Shown here: positions 26,021-35,200 of the stretch, piece after piece
How the letters are laid out: every line of letters starts with the position of its first letter
Numbering within the stretch: the stretch's first letter is position 1
Source of the DNA: an uncultured Propionibacteriaceae bacterium
Lineage (GTDB): Bacteria; Actinomycetota; Actinomycetes; Propionibacteriales; Propionibacteriaceae
Assembly (NCBI GenBank): GCA_937965785.1
Contig: CALCKT010000005.1
Location: forward strand, 1 to 55,142
DNA length: 55,142 nt
Direction of reading: 5' to 3'
Made by a program: the position numbers and the translations under genes
Notes under the pieces: model-generated
Told to the model about the DNA's origin: nothing
The model's database searches: none
Seen by the model: only the letters and a program-made list of their open reading frames with translations

Positions 26021-27721
26021 ATGCAGCAGTCGGGATTCAAACTGGACACCGGTTCACGGAAAACCACCCTGGAGATCAGTTCCCGCGGCCGGCTGGTGCT
26101 CACCAACCCGGTGTCGAACCGTGGCACCGCGTTCACCGACGCCGAGCGGGAGCAACTCAACCTGGCGGGGTTGCTGACCAACCGGGTCTCCAGCATCGAG
26201 GAGCAGCTGCAGCGCACCTACGGCCAGTTCACTCGCTGCCCCTCCCCCTTGTCGAAATTCATCTACCTGTCACAGCTGCGAGACCGCAACGAGGTGCTGT
26301 ACTACCGGCTGGTCAGCGAACACCTGGAGGAGATGCTCCCCATCGTCTACACCCCAACCATCGGGGAGGCCATCGAACGTTTCAGCCACGAGTACGTCGG
26401 CACCCGGGGCGTGTTCCTGTCCATCGACCATCCCGAACGCATCAAGGATTCACTGCTCAACTTCGAGCTGCCTCCCGAGAACGTCGACCTGGTGGTGGTC
26501 ACCGACTCCGAGGGGATCCTCGGCATCGGCGACCAGGGGATCGGCGGTATCCAGATCGCCATTGGGAAGCTGGGGCTGTACACGGCCGCCGCTGGCATCC
26601 ATCCGCAGCGCGCCATCCCGGTGGTCCTGGACGTCGGCACCGACAACCTGGGGCTGTTGCACAGCGACCGCTACCTGGGTGAACGCCACGCCCGGGTCCG
26701 CGGCGAACAGTACGACGAGTTCATCGACCATTTCGTGCGGGTGGTCACCGAGCTTTTCCCCAACGCGTTGATCCACTGGGAGGACTTCGGCGTCGCCAAC
26801 GCCCACCGCATCCTGCAGCGCTACGCCAAGGAGATCTGCACCTTCAACGACGACATCCAGGGCACCGCCGCCGTCGTCCTGGCCGCCACGATCGCGGCCG
26901 TGCGGCGCACCGGGATCCCGCTGCGCAAGCACCGGTTCGTGATCTACGGGGCCGGGACCGCGGGTATCGGGATCGCCGACATGATCCAGGGTGCGCTCAG
27001 CGCGGCGGGCCGTGACCCGGGCCAGTTCTACGCCTTCAACCGCAACGGGTTGATCATCGAGGACAGCCCCGGAGCACGGGAGTTCCAGAAACCCTACGCG
27101 CGGCCCCGCTCCGAGATCGACGGCTGGGACGTGGCAGATCCGCATCGCGTGAACCTCCTGGAGACCATCCGGAACGCCCAGCCCACCATCCTCATCGGCA
27201 CCTCCGCGCGCGGCGGGGCGTTCTCGGAGGAAGTGGTGCGGGAGATGCACTCGTACTGCGAACGTCCGGTGATCATGCCGCTGTCCAACCCCACCGACCG
27301 CTGCGAGGCCCGCCCCTCGGACCTGCTCAACTGGACCGACGGAAAGGCCCTGATCGCCACGGGCAGCCCGTTCGAGCCGGTGCGTCGCGGTTCCGTGCAC
27401 CACACGATCGCGCAGGCCAACAACGCCCTCATCTTCCCGGGCCTGGGGCTGGGCGTGTCGGTGGTGCGGGCCAGGCTGGTCAGCGAGGAGATGATCTACG
27501 CGGCCGCCCAGGCGCTGGCCGGTCTCGTCAACGAACACCAGCCGGGGGCGTCGCTGCTGCCGACCATGCGCGACCTCCGGATGGTCGCGGCGACGGTGGC
27601 GAAGGCGGTCGCGGAGACCGCCGAGTCCCAAGGCCTGGCCAGGCGCCCTTTGACCAACCCGATCCAGGACATCTACGAACGCATGTGGAAACCGGAGTAC
27701 CCGGAGCTGCGCATCGTGTGA
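26021..27721 (+). CDS. NAD-dependent malic enzyme
   Basis: 566 residues of the large (eukaryote-like, SfcA/MaeA) malic enzyme type: oxidative decarboxylation of malate to pyruvate and CO2. Motifs are YTPTIGEAIE with the active-site tyrosine, 'TDSEGILGIGDQGIGG', 'HWEDFGVANAHRILQRY', 'CTFNDDIQGTAAV' for the metal site and 'FVIYGAGTAGIGIAD' for the nucleotide-binding fold. It links the C4 pool to pyruvate, which suits a propionate-forming metabolism, though that is inference. It is monocistronic, with a strong terminator following. Confidence 0.96.
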   Translation: MQQSGFKLDTGSRKTTLEISSRGRLVLTNPVSNRGTAFTDAEREQLNLAGLLTNRVSSIEEQLQRTYGQFTRCPSPLSKFIYLSQLRDRNEVLYYRLVSEHLEEMLPIVYTPTIGEAIERFSHEYVGTRGVFLSIDHPERIKDSLLNFELPPENVDLVVVTDSEGILGIGDQGIGGIQIAIGKLGLYTAAAGIHPQRAIPVVLDVGTDNLGLLHSDRYLGERHARVRGEQYDEFIDHFVRVVTELFPNALIHWEDFGVANAHRILQRYAKEICTFNDDIQGTAAVVLAATIAAVRRTGIPLRKHRFVIYGAGTAGIGIADMIQGALSAAGRDPGQFYAFNRNGLIIEDSPGAREFQKPYARPRSEIDGWDVADPHRVNLLETIRNAQPTILIGTSARGGAFSEEVVREMHSYCERPVIMPLSNPTDRCEARPSDLLNWTDGKALIATGSPFEPVRRGSVHHTIAQANNALIFPGLGLGVSVVRARLVSEEMIYAAAQALAGLVNEHQPGASLLPTMRDLRMVAATVAKAVAETAESQGLARRPLTNPIQDIYERMWKPEYPELRIV

Positions 27722-27731
27722 CCCGCACCCG

Positions 27732-27766
27732 GGACGTTCGCGGTTCGACGTGAGCCGCGAACGTCC
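27732..27766 (+). terminator. terminator of the malic enzyme gene
   Basis: A perfect 12-bp stem, GGACGTTCGCGG with CCGCGAACGTCC, and an 11-nt loop start 11 bases after the stop codon. Confidence 0.8.
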
Positions 27767-27852
27767 TCACGCCCCGACACCGACGCTCCCGATCCACACC
27801 CGCCACCCTCATACAGCGGACTCCTGCGGAAGGAGTCGCATCCGCTCCCATC

Positions 27853-28191
27853 ATGGCCGTCATCAAAACACCTTCAGGAAACATCGGCTGCGAGATCACC
27901 CCGGATTACGCCGGTTGCGGAATCCAGAGCTACAAATCCGACCAGCCGTACGGCAGTGGGAATGGAATACCGCGTTGGTGGGTCCCCATCGATGGATCCA
28001 TCGAAAAGGTGGAGGCGGTGCGACACACCTTGTTCTCGAAACCCGACCGCGACCCGCAGGTGATTCCCTATGGCACCGTCGTATATTACGAGAAATACGT
28101 GTGCGCATCCGAGGAGAACGGGCTGACCTGTTGGAACACCGAAACCGGGCACGGCGCCTTCATGAATCGTGACGGGGTGGACACCTTCTGA
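27853..28191 (+). pseudogene. truncated paralogue of the DUF6636-like lipoprotein
   Basis: 112 residues that align only with the C-terminal domain of the lipoprotein encoded at 28383-29036: 'VIKTPSGNIGC', 'YAGCG', 'PYGSGN', 'IPYGTVVYYEKYVCASEENGLTCWNTETGHGAFMNRDG'. It lacks a signal peptide and linker; the frame upstream is open for only a few codons and has no lipobox. The nearest Shine-Dalgarno is too far from the ATG. The four cysteines of the domain are all kept. Most likely it is a 5'-truncated duplicate; a cytoplasmic product cannot be excluded. Confidence 0.65.
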
Positions 28192-28382
28192 GACGGGGCA
28201 GTTGAATCCCCCGGAACGCGCCGGGCCCTCGTGGCGCCGTGACGGGGCGGCCGTCCCCGATCGATCCCGAGACTTCCGTCCTCCTCAACTCCGACGCGGC
28301 TACGGAGCTCCCAACCATGTACCGTGACCTCGTTTCGTGGCACTCTGGTTGTGTTCACATCACTCCCAAGCAGGAGATACCC

Positions 28383-29036
28383 ATGTCCCTCCCCAGACGT
28401 TCTGCCTCAGCGGTCACTGCTCTGCTGGTATCGGTCGCTCTTCTGTCGGGTTGTGGTTCCAAGGGCCAGCAGGAAGCCAACGCCCCCATGAACCCCCAGA
28501 CCAGCGCCGGAGCGGCTGAGATCAAAATCCCCACGTCCCGTCCCTCGAGGAACAGTTCGTCGAAGAAACCAACCCCAACCGCCACGCCGTCGCCCTCCAC
28601 CCCGCAGGTGCAGGTCCCGGAGGGGGCCTACGCGGACGCAGGCGGCCCCAAACCCGCGAACGCCACCCCCGTCACCTCGGTGAACCCGTCCGGGGTCGCG
28701 GTGATAAAGACCCCGTCGAACAACATCGGCTGCGACCTGTCCGCCTCCTACGCCGGCTGCGGTGTCCTCAACTATCAGCAGAGCAAACCCTACGGCAGCG
28801 ACGAGGGCGGGGCGAAGTGGTGGGTTCCCCTCGACGGCTCGTTCAACCAGGTCCATTCGAAGGGCGACGCCCCCTACTTCCTGGGAACGGATCCGGCACC
28901 GCAGGTGCTGCCGTACGGGACGGTAGTCCACCACGAGAATTACGTGTGCGCCTCCGAGCAGAACGGTCTGACCTGCTGGGACACCAACACCGGCCACGGG
29001 GCCTTCATGAACCGCGACGGCACGGCCATGTTCTGA
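28383..29036 (+). CDS. secreted lipoprotein with DUF6636-like C-terminal domain
   Basis: 217 residues. A signal peptide with lipobox LLSGC (C24) is followed by a Ser/Thr/Pro-rich linker of about 70 residues and a C-terminal domain of about 100 residues: 'GVAVIKTPSNNIGCDLSASYAGCG', 'KWWVPLDGS', 'VLPYGTVVHHENYVCASEQNGLTCWDTNTGHGAFMNRDG'. Four conserved cysteines suggest two disulfides. The pattern TPSxNIGC...TGHGAFMNRD resembles the uncharacterised actinobacterial DUF6636 family. Start chosen at the ATG behind CAGGAGA. A truncated copy precedes it and a third copy lies at 43842-44495. Confidence 0.8.
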   Translation: MSLPRRSASAVTALLVSVALLSGCGSKGQQEANAPMNPQTSAGAAEIKIPTSRPSRNSSSKKPTPTATPSPSTPQVQVPEGAYADAGGPKPANATPVTSVNPSGVAVIKTPSNNIGCDLSASYAGCGVLNYQQSKPYGSDEGGAKWWVPLDGSFNQVHSKGDAPYFLGTDPAPQVLPYGTVVHHENYVCASEQNGLTCWDTNTGHGAFMNRDGTAMF

Positions 29037-29060
29037 TCGGTCAGCTCCCGTTGCGGGCGT

Positions 29061-29543
29061 TCAACCGGTGAGCGGCTTGACCATTATCAGGCAGGGGGTG
29101 CCCTCGCCCCACAGGTGGGTTTCCTCAAGTGGGAGGAAACCCATTCGTTCGTAGAACCGACGGGTGCGGGCGTATCCGGGGTCGGGGTGCGAGGGGCCGA
29201 GGGTCTTGACCATCAGCAACCGGACGCCGCCGTCCCGGGCGTCGCGTTCGAGGGCCTCGATCATGGCCCTCCCGACCCCGCGGCCGTGGTGTCCGCGCTC
29301 GACCACCATCAGGTGGAGTTCCGCGACGTTCGGGAAGTGCCGCACCACGAGGGTCACCCCGACAACCGTCCCCGCGGCGTCGCGAACCGTCCAGGTCTCC
29401 ATCTCTCGGGCGGCCCCGATGTAAGCGGCGTTGGCATCCTCACGCCCGAACCACTCCGGGACACCGGACAACAGCCGGGCGACGTCACGTGGAACCGGGA
29501 AGCCACGGCGAGCATCCCACTGCTCGGTCATGCGCCGGGACAC
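29061..29543 (-). CDS. GNAT-family N-acetyltransferase
   Basis: 160 residues (148 if the ATG at 29507-side MTEQWDARR is used). The acetyl-CoA loop is 'VERGHHGRGVGRAMIEALERDA', preceded by the strand 'VAELHLMVV' and followed by 'YARTRRFYERMGFLPLEE', the standard motif A/B arrangement. The substrate is unknown. It converges on the lipoprotein gene with a 24-bp gap. Confidence 0.88.
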   Translation of the reverse strand: MSRRMTEQWDARRGFPVPRDVARLLSGVPEWFGREDANAAYIGAAREMETWTVRDAAGTVVGVTLVVRHFPNVAELHLMVVERGHHGRGVGRAMIEALERDARDGGVRLLMVKTLGPSHPDPGYARTRRFYERMGFLPLEETHLWGEGTPCLIMVKPLTG

Positions 29544-29645
29544 CGGCCGGGTCGAAGGCGCACCGGGCAGCGCCGCAGGGCGGGGAGAGAACGTGTGGTC
29601 CCACCCGGCCTCCCGGGCTTTTCGTGGTCGCTCACGACCGGAAGC

Positions 29646-30062
29646 CTACAGATCCTGCTTCTCCTCCGCCTCGGCCTTCTCGCGAAGCAACTCCGCGGCC
29701 GCCCGGTCCGCGACGAAGACGGCGTACCCGATGACCCCGAAGGCGCTTATGGCGATCAAGTAGAAACCTATTGACGCGGTGTAATAGGAGAAGTAGGGAA
29801 TCACCACCCAGGCCGCGGAGATGCAGAAGACCACGCCTGCCACCTGGATGGCTCTGGAGGCCCGGATATGACCCACCTTCCAGGCCTCCTCGCTCGCCAG
29901 GGTGTTGGCCGTTCGAATGCCCGCTGCGTCATCGCGTCCGTATTTCCCGGTGCGGGCGAGACGACCCAGGAGAATCAGAATCCAACCGCACATGATCATG
30001 CCTCCGGCCATGATGATCCGGGTGACCCACCACACGATTACCGATTCGTCTCCCAGATTCAC
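29646..30062 (-). CDS. SdpI-like integral membrane protein
   Basis: 138 residues from a GTG behind GGGAGGAG. There are three hydrophobic helices (about 7-31, 72-90 and 94-116). Between the first and second, 'GIRTANTLASEEAWKVGHIRASRAI' matches the SdpI-domain pattern GIRTxxTLxSEExWxxxH. SdpI of Bacillus gives immunity to the SdpC toxin; many actinobacterial relatives have no toxin partner, as here. Charged C-terminal tail (EKAEAEEKQDL). Confidence 0.7.
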   Translation of the reverse strand: MNLGDESVIVWWVTRIIMAGGMIMCGWILILLGRLARTGKYGRDDAAGIRTANTLASEEAWKVGHIRASRAIQVAGVVFCISAAWVVIPYFSYYTASIGFYLIAISAFGVIGYAVFVADRAAAELLREKAEAEEKQDL

Positions 30063-30689
30063 CGTATCTCCTCCCAGACCGCCAACAGGCGGTTACTGAC
30101 AACTGGCCCGCCCGGAGAGGGCACTCGACCCACGCCCGACGAACCTCCGGTCGGCGATAGTTGATCATTCTACTAACTCGACCTCAAGGCGAGAAATATG
30201 CATTCACGAAGCACCGGATCCGCAGCACAGGCAGACCCGAAACCCAACGGACACACCGAGCTGAACTTTCGTATAGTAACTAAAGTTCAATCAAGGCTCC
30301 CTCGTATTACTTTTTTCACCTCAAGAGGGGGTCGAAAAGATCCGTCCACCTCTCAGGGATAGACTATCGGACACCGGGCACCCACTTTTGAGGAAACAGG
30401 GAAATGAGATCCGGGCCGCACATCGGATTTGAATGATTCGACACCCCCGCCCCGCTGGCTTCTCCTCCCACCCGGACACCGGGGCCAGCCCCCGACCCCG
30501 GGGCGCCCCCGATGATGGGGTCCGCAGATATTCCGGCAGCAAGGCCAGCCCCGGCCCCAGGGTGACCCCGACCCTGCCGGGACCCGGGCCGCCCGATCCC
30601 CACACGGCGATACCCGGAAACCGAACACCCCCGGGACGTCGCGGAACAGCGGCAAACCTGGTCTGCACCGCCACCCCGGGACCCGCGAG
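30063..30689. other. long intergenic region with an inverted repeat
   Basis: No gene seen in about 630 bp between divergent genes. TGAACTTT (30262-30269) and AAAGTTCA (30282-30289) are perfect 8-bp arms with a 12-bp spacer holding TATAGT, in an AT-richer patch. It may be an operator or promoter for the SdpI-like gene or for an unrecognised small RNA. Confidence 0.35.
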
Positions 30690-30718
30690 TTTATTACCGA
30701 CCATTTGGTCGGTAAGGT
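30690..30718 (+). promoter_or_regulatory. leaderless promoter with TetR operator for the MFS gene
   Basis: The operator TACCGACCATTTGGTCGGTA (30695-30714) has perfect 9-bp arms around TT. A -10 candidate TAAGGT (30713-30718) lies six bases before ATG 30725, as in leaderless transcripts, and a weak -35 TTTATT (30690-30695) is 17 bp further up. The operator therefore fills the spacer, where a bound repressor would exclude polymerase. Confidence 0.65.
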
Positions 30719-30724
30719 TTCGGT

Positions 30725-32263
30725 ATGACCAACTCCCGCGGCACCCGCACCGTTACCGGCCGTTCCTGGGCGGCCCTCGGCGTCCTCACCCTGGCCGTCA
30801 TGCTGCTGGCGATAGACGGAACCGTGCTGACCCTGGCCATCCCCGCCCTGACCGCCGACCTGGCGCCGAGCGCGTCGCAGATCCTGTGGATCGGCGACAT
30901 CTACTCGTTCACCCTGTCGGGACTGCTCGTGGTGATGGGCAACCTCGCCGACCGCATCGGCCGCAAACGCCTCCTGATGATCGGTTCGGTCGGGTTCGGG
31001 CTGTCGTCGCTGCTGGCGGCGTTCGCCACCTCCCCCGAGCTGCTGATCGCGGCCCGGGCCCTGCTGGGGATCAGCGGCGCGACGATCATGCCGTCGACGC
31101 TGGCGATCATCCGTTCGCTGTTCCCCGACCAGCAGCAGCGGACACGGGCCATCGCCATCTGGTCGGCGGGTGCGACGGCCGGGGCCGCCATCGGGCCGAT
31201 CGTCGGTGGGGCGCTCCTGGAGCACTTTCCGTGGGGCAGCGTCTTCCTCATCAACGTCCCCGTCATGGTCGCGGTGGTCGCGGGCGGGCTGTTGCTGCTG
31301 CCGGAGTCGCGCAACCCGGAAAGCGGGCGGATCGACCTGCTGTCGGCGGTGCTGTCGATGGTGGCCATCATCTCGCTGGTGCAGGCCGCCAAGGAGATCT
31401 TCTCAGCCGGTTTCACCATCACCGCGGTGGTCGCCCTCGTCCTCGGGCTGGCAACGGGCTGGTGGTTCCTGCGTCGGCAGCGCACCCTCACCACCCCGCT
31501 GATTGACGTCTCCTTGTTCCGGAACCGCGCCTTCACCGCGGCCGTGACCGCCGACACCGTGACCATCTTCGCCTTCGTCGGGTTGCTGTTCTTCTTCTCC
31601 CAGTACCTTCAGCTCGTGCGCGGGCTCAGCCCGCTCCAGACCGGGCTGCTGGAGCTCTCGGGGACGGTGGCCGCGATCGTGGTGGTCGCCTTCACGGGGA
31701 TCGCGGTCCGCAGGTTCGGGACCGGTGGCGCGATCAGCGCCGGGCTGGGGCTGGGAAGCGTCGGCCTGGTGGTCCTGGTTTTCGCCGAATCCGCGACGGG
31801 GCTGGCCGGGATCGTCATCGCCTTCGCGCTGGTGGGTTTCGGCATCGGTTTGTCGATGACCCTCAACACCGACGCCATCGTCGGGGCGGTGCCCACAGAA
31901 CGCGCCGGGGCCGCGTCGTCGATAGCCGAGACCGCCTACGAACTCGGCACAGCCCTGGGGATCGCGCTCCTCGGTTCCGTCCACACCGCCCTGTACCGCG
32001 CGGCCCTGCCGTCCGGCGCCGGTCCGGAAATCCGCGAGTCGCTGGCCTCCGCGGTGTCCCTGCTGGACCCGGCCGACCCCACCCTCGCCGGCGCGAAACA
32101 CGCCTTCACCACGGCGATGCAGTGGACCTCGGTCGGTGCCGCGGTTCTGCTGGCGGCTACCGCCGGCCTCGCCTGGTTCACCATCCCCAGCACCACTTCC
32201 CCGAGTGAGGTGGTCACCCCAGAGGGGAGGCCCCGGCTCGATGTGGAACGCTCAGTCCGGTAG
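30725..32263 (+). CDS. MFS drug exporter, DHA2 (14-helix) type, QacA/SmvA-like
   Basis: 512 residues with about 14 transmembrane helices. The opening 'LLAIDGTVLTLAIPALTADLAPS' is motif D1 of DHA2 exporters, 'GNLADRIGRKRLLMI' is the cytoplasmic motif A, and 'GATAGAAIGPIVGGALLE' is the antiporter motif C. It probably expels cationic or lipophilic toxins in exchange for protons. It ends 12 bp inside the converging TetR gene, and that regulator very likely controls it through the operator at 30695-30714. Confidence 0.93.
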   Translation: MTNSRGTRTVTGRSWAALGVLTLAVMLLAIDGTVLTLAIPALTADLAPSASQILWIGDIYSFTLSGLLVVMGNLADRIGRKRLLMIGSVGFGLSSLLAAFATSPELLIAARALLGISGATIMPSTLAIIRSLFPDQQQRTRAIAIWSAGATAGAAIGPIVGGALLEHFPWGSVFLINVPVMVAVVAGGLLLLPESRNPESGRIDLLSAVLSMVAIISLVQAAKEIFSAGFTITAVVALVLGLATGWWFLRRQRTLTTPLIDVSLFRNRAFTAAVTADTVTIFAFVGLLFFFSQYLQLVRGLSPLQTGLLELSGTVAAIVVVAFTGIAVRRFGTGGAISAGLGLGSVGLVVLVFAESATGLAGIVIAFALVGFGIGLSMTLNTDAIVGAVPTERAGAASSIAETAYELGTALGIALLGSVHTALYRAALPSGAGPEIRESLASAVSLLDPADPTLAGAKHAFTTAMQWTSVGAAVLLAATAGLAWFTIPSTTSPSEVVTPEGRPRLDVERSVR

Positions 32264-32824
32264 CTCGCCCCCCTCGGTCAGCGACAGCAGCAGTTCCCTG
32301 CCCTCGGCCAGGCTGGCCTGCGTCTCCTGGCCGTAGCAGGCGGCCATCGCGAGCCCCTCGGCGGCGCGGCGCACCACCAGGATCCGCTGCGGGGACAGGC
32401 CGTCGGCCGCCAGATTCTCGGCCCACCAAGCGGTGTCCCGTTCCGCGACCTCGATGGCCTCCGGGAAGTCGAGAACCCCCGCCCACACCGGGGTCGGGGA
32501 GAAGTACCGCAGCACGTCCTGCGATCCCGTGCAGAGCGCCCTGATGTAGGCGCGCATCAACCTGCCGGGACGCTCGTCCGAGGCGTCGAGGTGCTGCATC
32601 ACGGCCTGACGGAGGGTGGTCACCACGTCCTCCAGGAGGGCGACGATGAGCTGTTCCCGGTTCGCGAAGTGGTGCAGCAGGCCGCTCTTGGACACCCCCG
32701 CAACCTCGGCGATCCGGGCCAGCGAAGCGCCTGTTCCCCGCTCCGCCAGCACCTCGGCGGCGGCCTTGAGCAACGCCGCGCGGGTGCGTTCGGCGTTGCG
32801 GGTGCGGTGACCGTCCCGGGTCAT
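32252..32824 (-). CDS. TetR-family repressor of the MFS exporter (probable)
   Basis: 190 residues. The N-terminal domain (ERTRAALLKAAAEVLAERG, then 'ASLARIAEVAGVSKSGLLHHFANREQL') is a textbook TetR helix-turn-helix; the C-terminal domain 'RYFSPTPVWAGVLDFPEAIEVAERDTAW' should hold the ligand. Convergent and overlapping by 12 bp with the exporter gene, unlike the usual divergent layout. The nearest TetR-type palindrome is in the exporter promoter, so control there is inferred. No own operator was seen. Confidence 0.9.
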   Translation of the reverse strand: MTRDGHRTRNAERTRAALLKAAAEVLAERGTGASLARIAEVAGVSKSGLLHHFANREQLIVALLEDVVTTLRQAVMQHLDASDERPGRLMRAYIRALCTGSQDVLRYFSPTPVWAGVLDFPEAIEVAERDTAWWAENLAADGLSPQRILVVRRAAEGLAMAACYGQETQASLAEGRELLLSLTEGGELPD

Positions 32825-32853
32825 GGGGTCACCCTACTGAGGTCCCGGAGGGC

Positions 32854-32888
32854 GCGGGTCGGAGCGGACGCACCCCGCTCCGACCCGC
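32854..32888 (-). terminator. terminator of the glutamine synthetase-like gene
   Basis: A perfect 14-bp stem, GCGGGTCGGAGCGG with CCGCTCCGACCCGC, and a 7-nt loop lie 28 bp beyond the stop at 32916. Confidence 0.75.
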
Positions 32889-32915
32889 GGGAAAATCCTC
32901 CCGGTGAGGAGGTCG

Positions 32916-34409
32916 TCATCCGATGTGGAAGTACCGCGCCACCAGGTCCTCCACCAGGATCCGGTCGGCCGCGATCTCCTCGCGCAGGTTCTCGTCCTCG
33001 AGCGCGAACAGCTGCTCGGCCCAGGCGTCGATCAGGCCGGGCGGGAAGACACCCAGGGCCTCGTAGTCGGCCCGCTGGTCCAGCAGACAACGAGCGGCAG
33101 CGGCGCAGGAGGAGGGCAGCTGGTCGAGCCCCTCGTGCTTGGACGCGTCACCGCTGACATAACGGGCCTTCGCGTAGTCCAGCATCGCCGGGTCGCTCAG
33201 CCCGATCCTGGCCGCGACGGTGATCCCCGCCAGCAGCAGGTGAATGTTGGCCGCGCCGTCGGGGGACCTGAGTTCGACGGTCTGGGAGTCGTTGGGAAGC
33301 TCCCCGACGGGTCCCTCCTGCGGGTTGGCGTCGCGGAACATGCGGTCGTCGAGATTCTGCCAGCCGAGCGGCACCCGCACCAGCACGGAACGGTTGCGGT
33401 CCCCCCAGCAGATGGCGGTGGGGGCCTCCTGGTGCGGGACGAGTCGCAGGAAGGACGTGGGGACCGGGTTGCCGAAGGCCGTGAGGGAAGCGGCGTGCGA
33501 GAGGTATCCACCAACGACGCGGCGCGCCACGTCGGTGAGTCCTGCGCCCTCCGAGAACTGGTTGACGCCGTCCTTCATCAACCGGGTGTGGAAGTGCATC
33601 CCCGACCCGGCCTGCCCGACGACGATCTTCGGCGAGAACGAAACCTCGATGCCGTGGGAATGCGCCACCCGCCGGACCACCCACTTCGCCAGGGCCATCT
33701 CGTCGGCGGCGCGGGTGACGTCGGTGGGGAGGAACTCGATCTCCTGCTGCACCATCTGGAGACCGTCGGCGATGAAGTTCCCGACCTCGGCGTGGGCGTA
33801 CTTGACGGAACAGCCCATCCGCGTCAGGTGGGCCAGGGATTCGACGCGCACCGCCTCCCACTTCGAGAACGGCCCGGCCTCGTGGTAGCCGCGCTGGGGT
33901 TCGACGGGGAACAGTTCCTCGGCGGGCGAGAACAGGTAGTACTCCAACTCACCGAGGGCCTCCAACCGGCAACCGGTCTCGTCCTCGAGGGCCTGCTGGG
34001 CCTTGCGGAGGATCTGCTGCGGGGAGCTGGCGAGGGGGTTGCCCTCCACGTCGTAGAAGCCGCACATGATGTCGAGGGTGGGCAGCTCCGAGAAGGGGTT
34101 CAGGAACGCGGTGCGCAGCTGCGGCACCACGTAGAGGTCGGAGCTGGCGGCGTCGACGAAGTCGAACAGCGACGATCCGTCGACCCGCTCCCCCATCGTC
34201 AGGATCCTGTCCAAGTGGTCGGCCGACTGGATCGCGAAGTTCAGCACCTTCAGCCGCCCGTCACCGCCGAGGTATCGCAGGTTGAGCATGGGAATGCCCT
34301 GCTCAGCGACGAAGTGGATGATGTCGGCGCGGGTGAACTCGTGCGGCTGTTTTCCGAGGGCACGAACCAGCGGGTTGGGGTTCAGGGCAAGGGTATCGGT
34401 CTCCGCCAT
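32916..34409 (-). CDS. glutamine synthetase family protein
   Basis: 497 residues from the ATG behind GAGGAGG; the 21-residue upstream extension is not needed. GS pattern: 'GERVDGSSLFDFVDAASSDLYVVPQLRTAFLNPF' (GxxFDGSS and SDxxLxPD), 'ALGELEYYLF' with metal glutamates, 'QAGSGMHFHTRL' (NGSGMHxH) and 'PTSFLRLVPHQEAP' (NSYKRLxPGxEAP). The ATP and ammonia loops differ from canonical GlnA, so it may be a catabolic or amine-specific relative rather than the main ammonia-assimilating enzyme. Monocistronic, with its own terminator. Confidence 0.82.
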   Translation of the reverse strand: MAETDTLALNPNPLVRALGKQPHEFTRADIIHFVAEQGIPMLNLRYLGGDGRLKVLNFAIQSADHLDRILTMGERVDGSSLFDFVDAASSDLYVVPQLRTAFLNPFSELPTLDIMCGFYDVEGNPLASSPQQILRKAQQALEDETGCRLEALGELEYYLFSPAEELFPVEPQRGYHEAGPFSKWEAVRVESLAHLTRMGCSVKYAHAEVGNFIADGLQMVQQEIEFLPTDVTRAADEMALAKWVVRRVAHSHGIEVSFSPKIVVGQAGSGMHFHTRLMKDGVNQFSEGAGLTDVARRVVGGYLSHAASLTAFGNPVPTSFLRLVPHQEAPTAICWGDRNRSVLVRVPLGWQNLDDRMFRDANPQEGPVGELPNDSQTVELRSPDGAANIHLLLAGITVAARIGLSDPAMLDYAKARYVSGDASKHEGLDQLPSSCAAAARCLLDQRADYEALGVFPPGLIDAWAEQLFALEDENLREEIAADRILVEDLVARYFHIG

Positions 34410-34596
34410 GGGGGGTCCTCCTCTTCGAGCTGTCCCAGTTGTCTCAGCTGTTTCAGCCATGCTACGACACAATCACCCCCGGGACCCGTTGACCGGCGCT
34501 TGCCCGGTCGCGCAGCACTCGACGCCCGAAACCACCCCACCGGCGGCACAAACCGGGTTGAGTGCTGCGCAACCGTCATCCGCGCCGGGTGCCCCA

Positions 34597-35112
34597 CTAC
34601 CCGGTCGCCACTCGGTAGTGTCGGAGCCCTTCCGCGATTTTCTCCAGCTCACCTCCGGCCGTTTCGATGACCCGGCGGGATCCCTCGTTGTCCTCGGCGC
34701 AGAGGATCAGGGCCTCCCCCACACCGATTCCGTTCAGCATCCCGAGGCCCACGCGGAGCAGGGTGGTCGCGATGCCGCGGCGACGCACTGAGGGCCTGAC
34801 GGCGTATCCGATGTGGCCGCCGAAACGTATCAGGTGATCGTTCAGTTCGTGACGGACGGAAACCCGCCCCAACCATCGGTCGCCATCGACGGCCCACAGC
34901 ATCGTCGCCGGGACGAAACCCTCCGGCGGATCGGTTTCATCCAGGCGTCGACGGGCACACATCGCGGCAAACCCAGCGGCGGAGTCGCACTGCTGTCGGG
35001 TGAAGCCGAATGCTCCGGTGCATTCGGCGCCCCGCTCCTCCTCCGCGTCGAACTCATCCCACGCCTCCAGGAACGAAACCCTGAACCTTTCGTCCGGTTC
35101 GATGATCCGCAT
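34597..35112 (-). CDS. GNAT-family N-acetyltransferase
   Basis: 171 residues. 'FGGHIGYAVRPSVRRRGIATTLLRVGLGMLNGIG' is the acetyl-CoA binding segment (RRxGxA/T) and 'LILCAEDNEGSRRVIETAGGELEKIAEG' the following strand-helix. The pattern is close to predicted acetyltransferases annotated as GNAT_3-type. Substrate unknown; it stands alone between the glutamine synthetase-like gene and repeats. Confidence 0.85.
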   Translation of the reverse strand: MRIIEPDERFRVSFLEAWDEFDAEEERGAECTGAFGFTRQQCDSAAGFAAMCARRRLDETDPPEGFVPATMLWAVDGDRWLGRVSVRHELNDHLIRFGGHIGYAVRPSVRRRGIATTLLRVGLGMLNGIGVGEALILCAEDNEGSRRVIETAGGELEKIAEGLRHYRVATG

Positions 35113-35200
35113 GCTGGGACTCTACCGAGATGTCCTGAGCCCCATACCAGAAAGGGGCTCGACACAACCCCCTCTTCACCGCAACCGGCATCGCCCCCCT

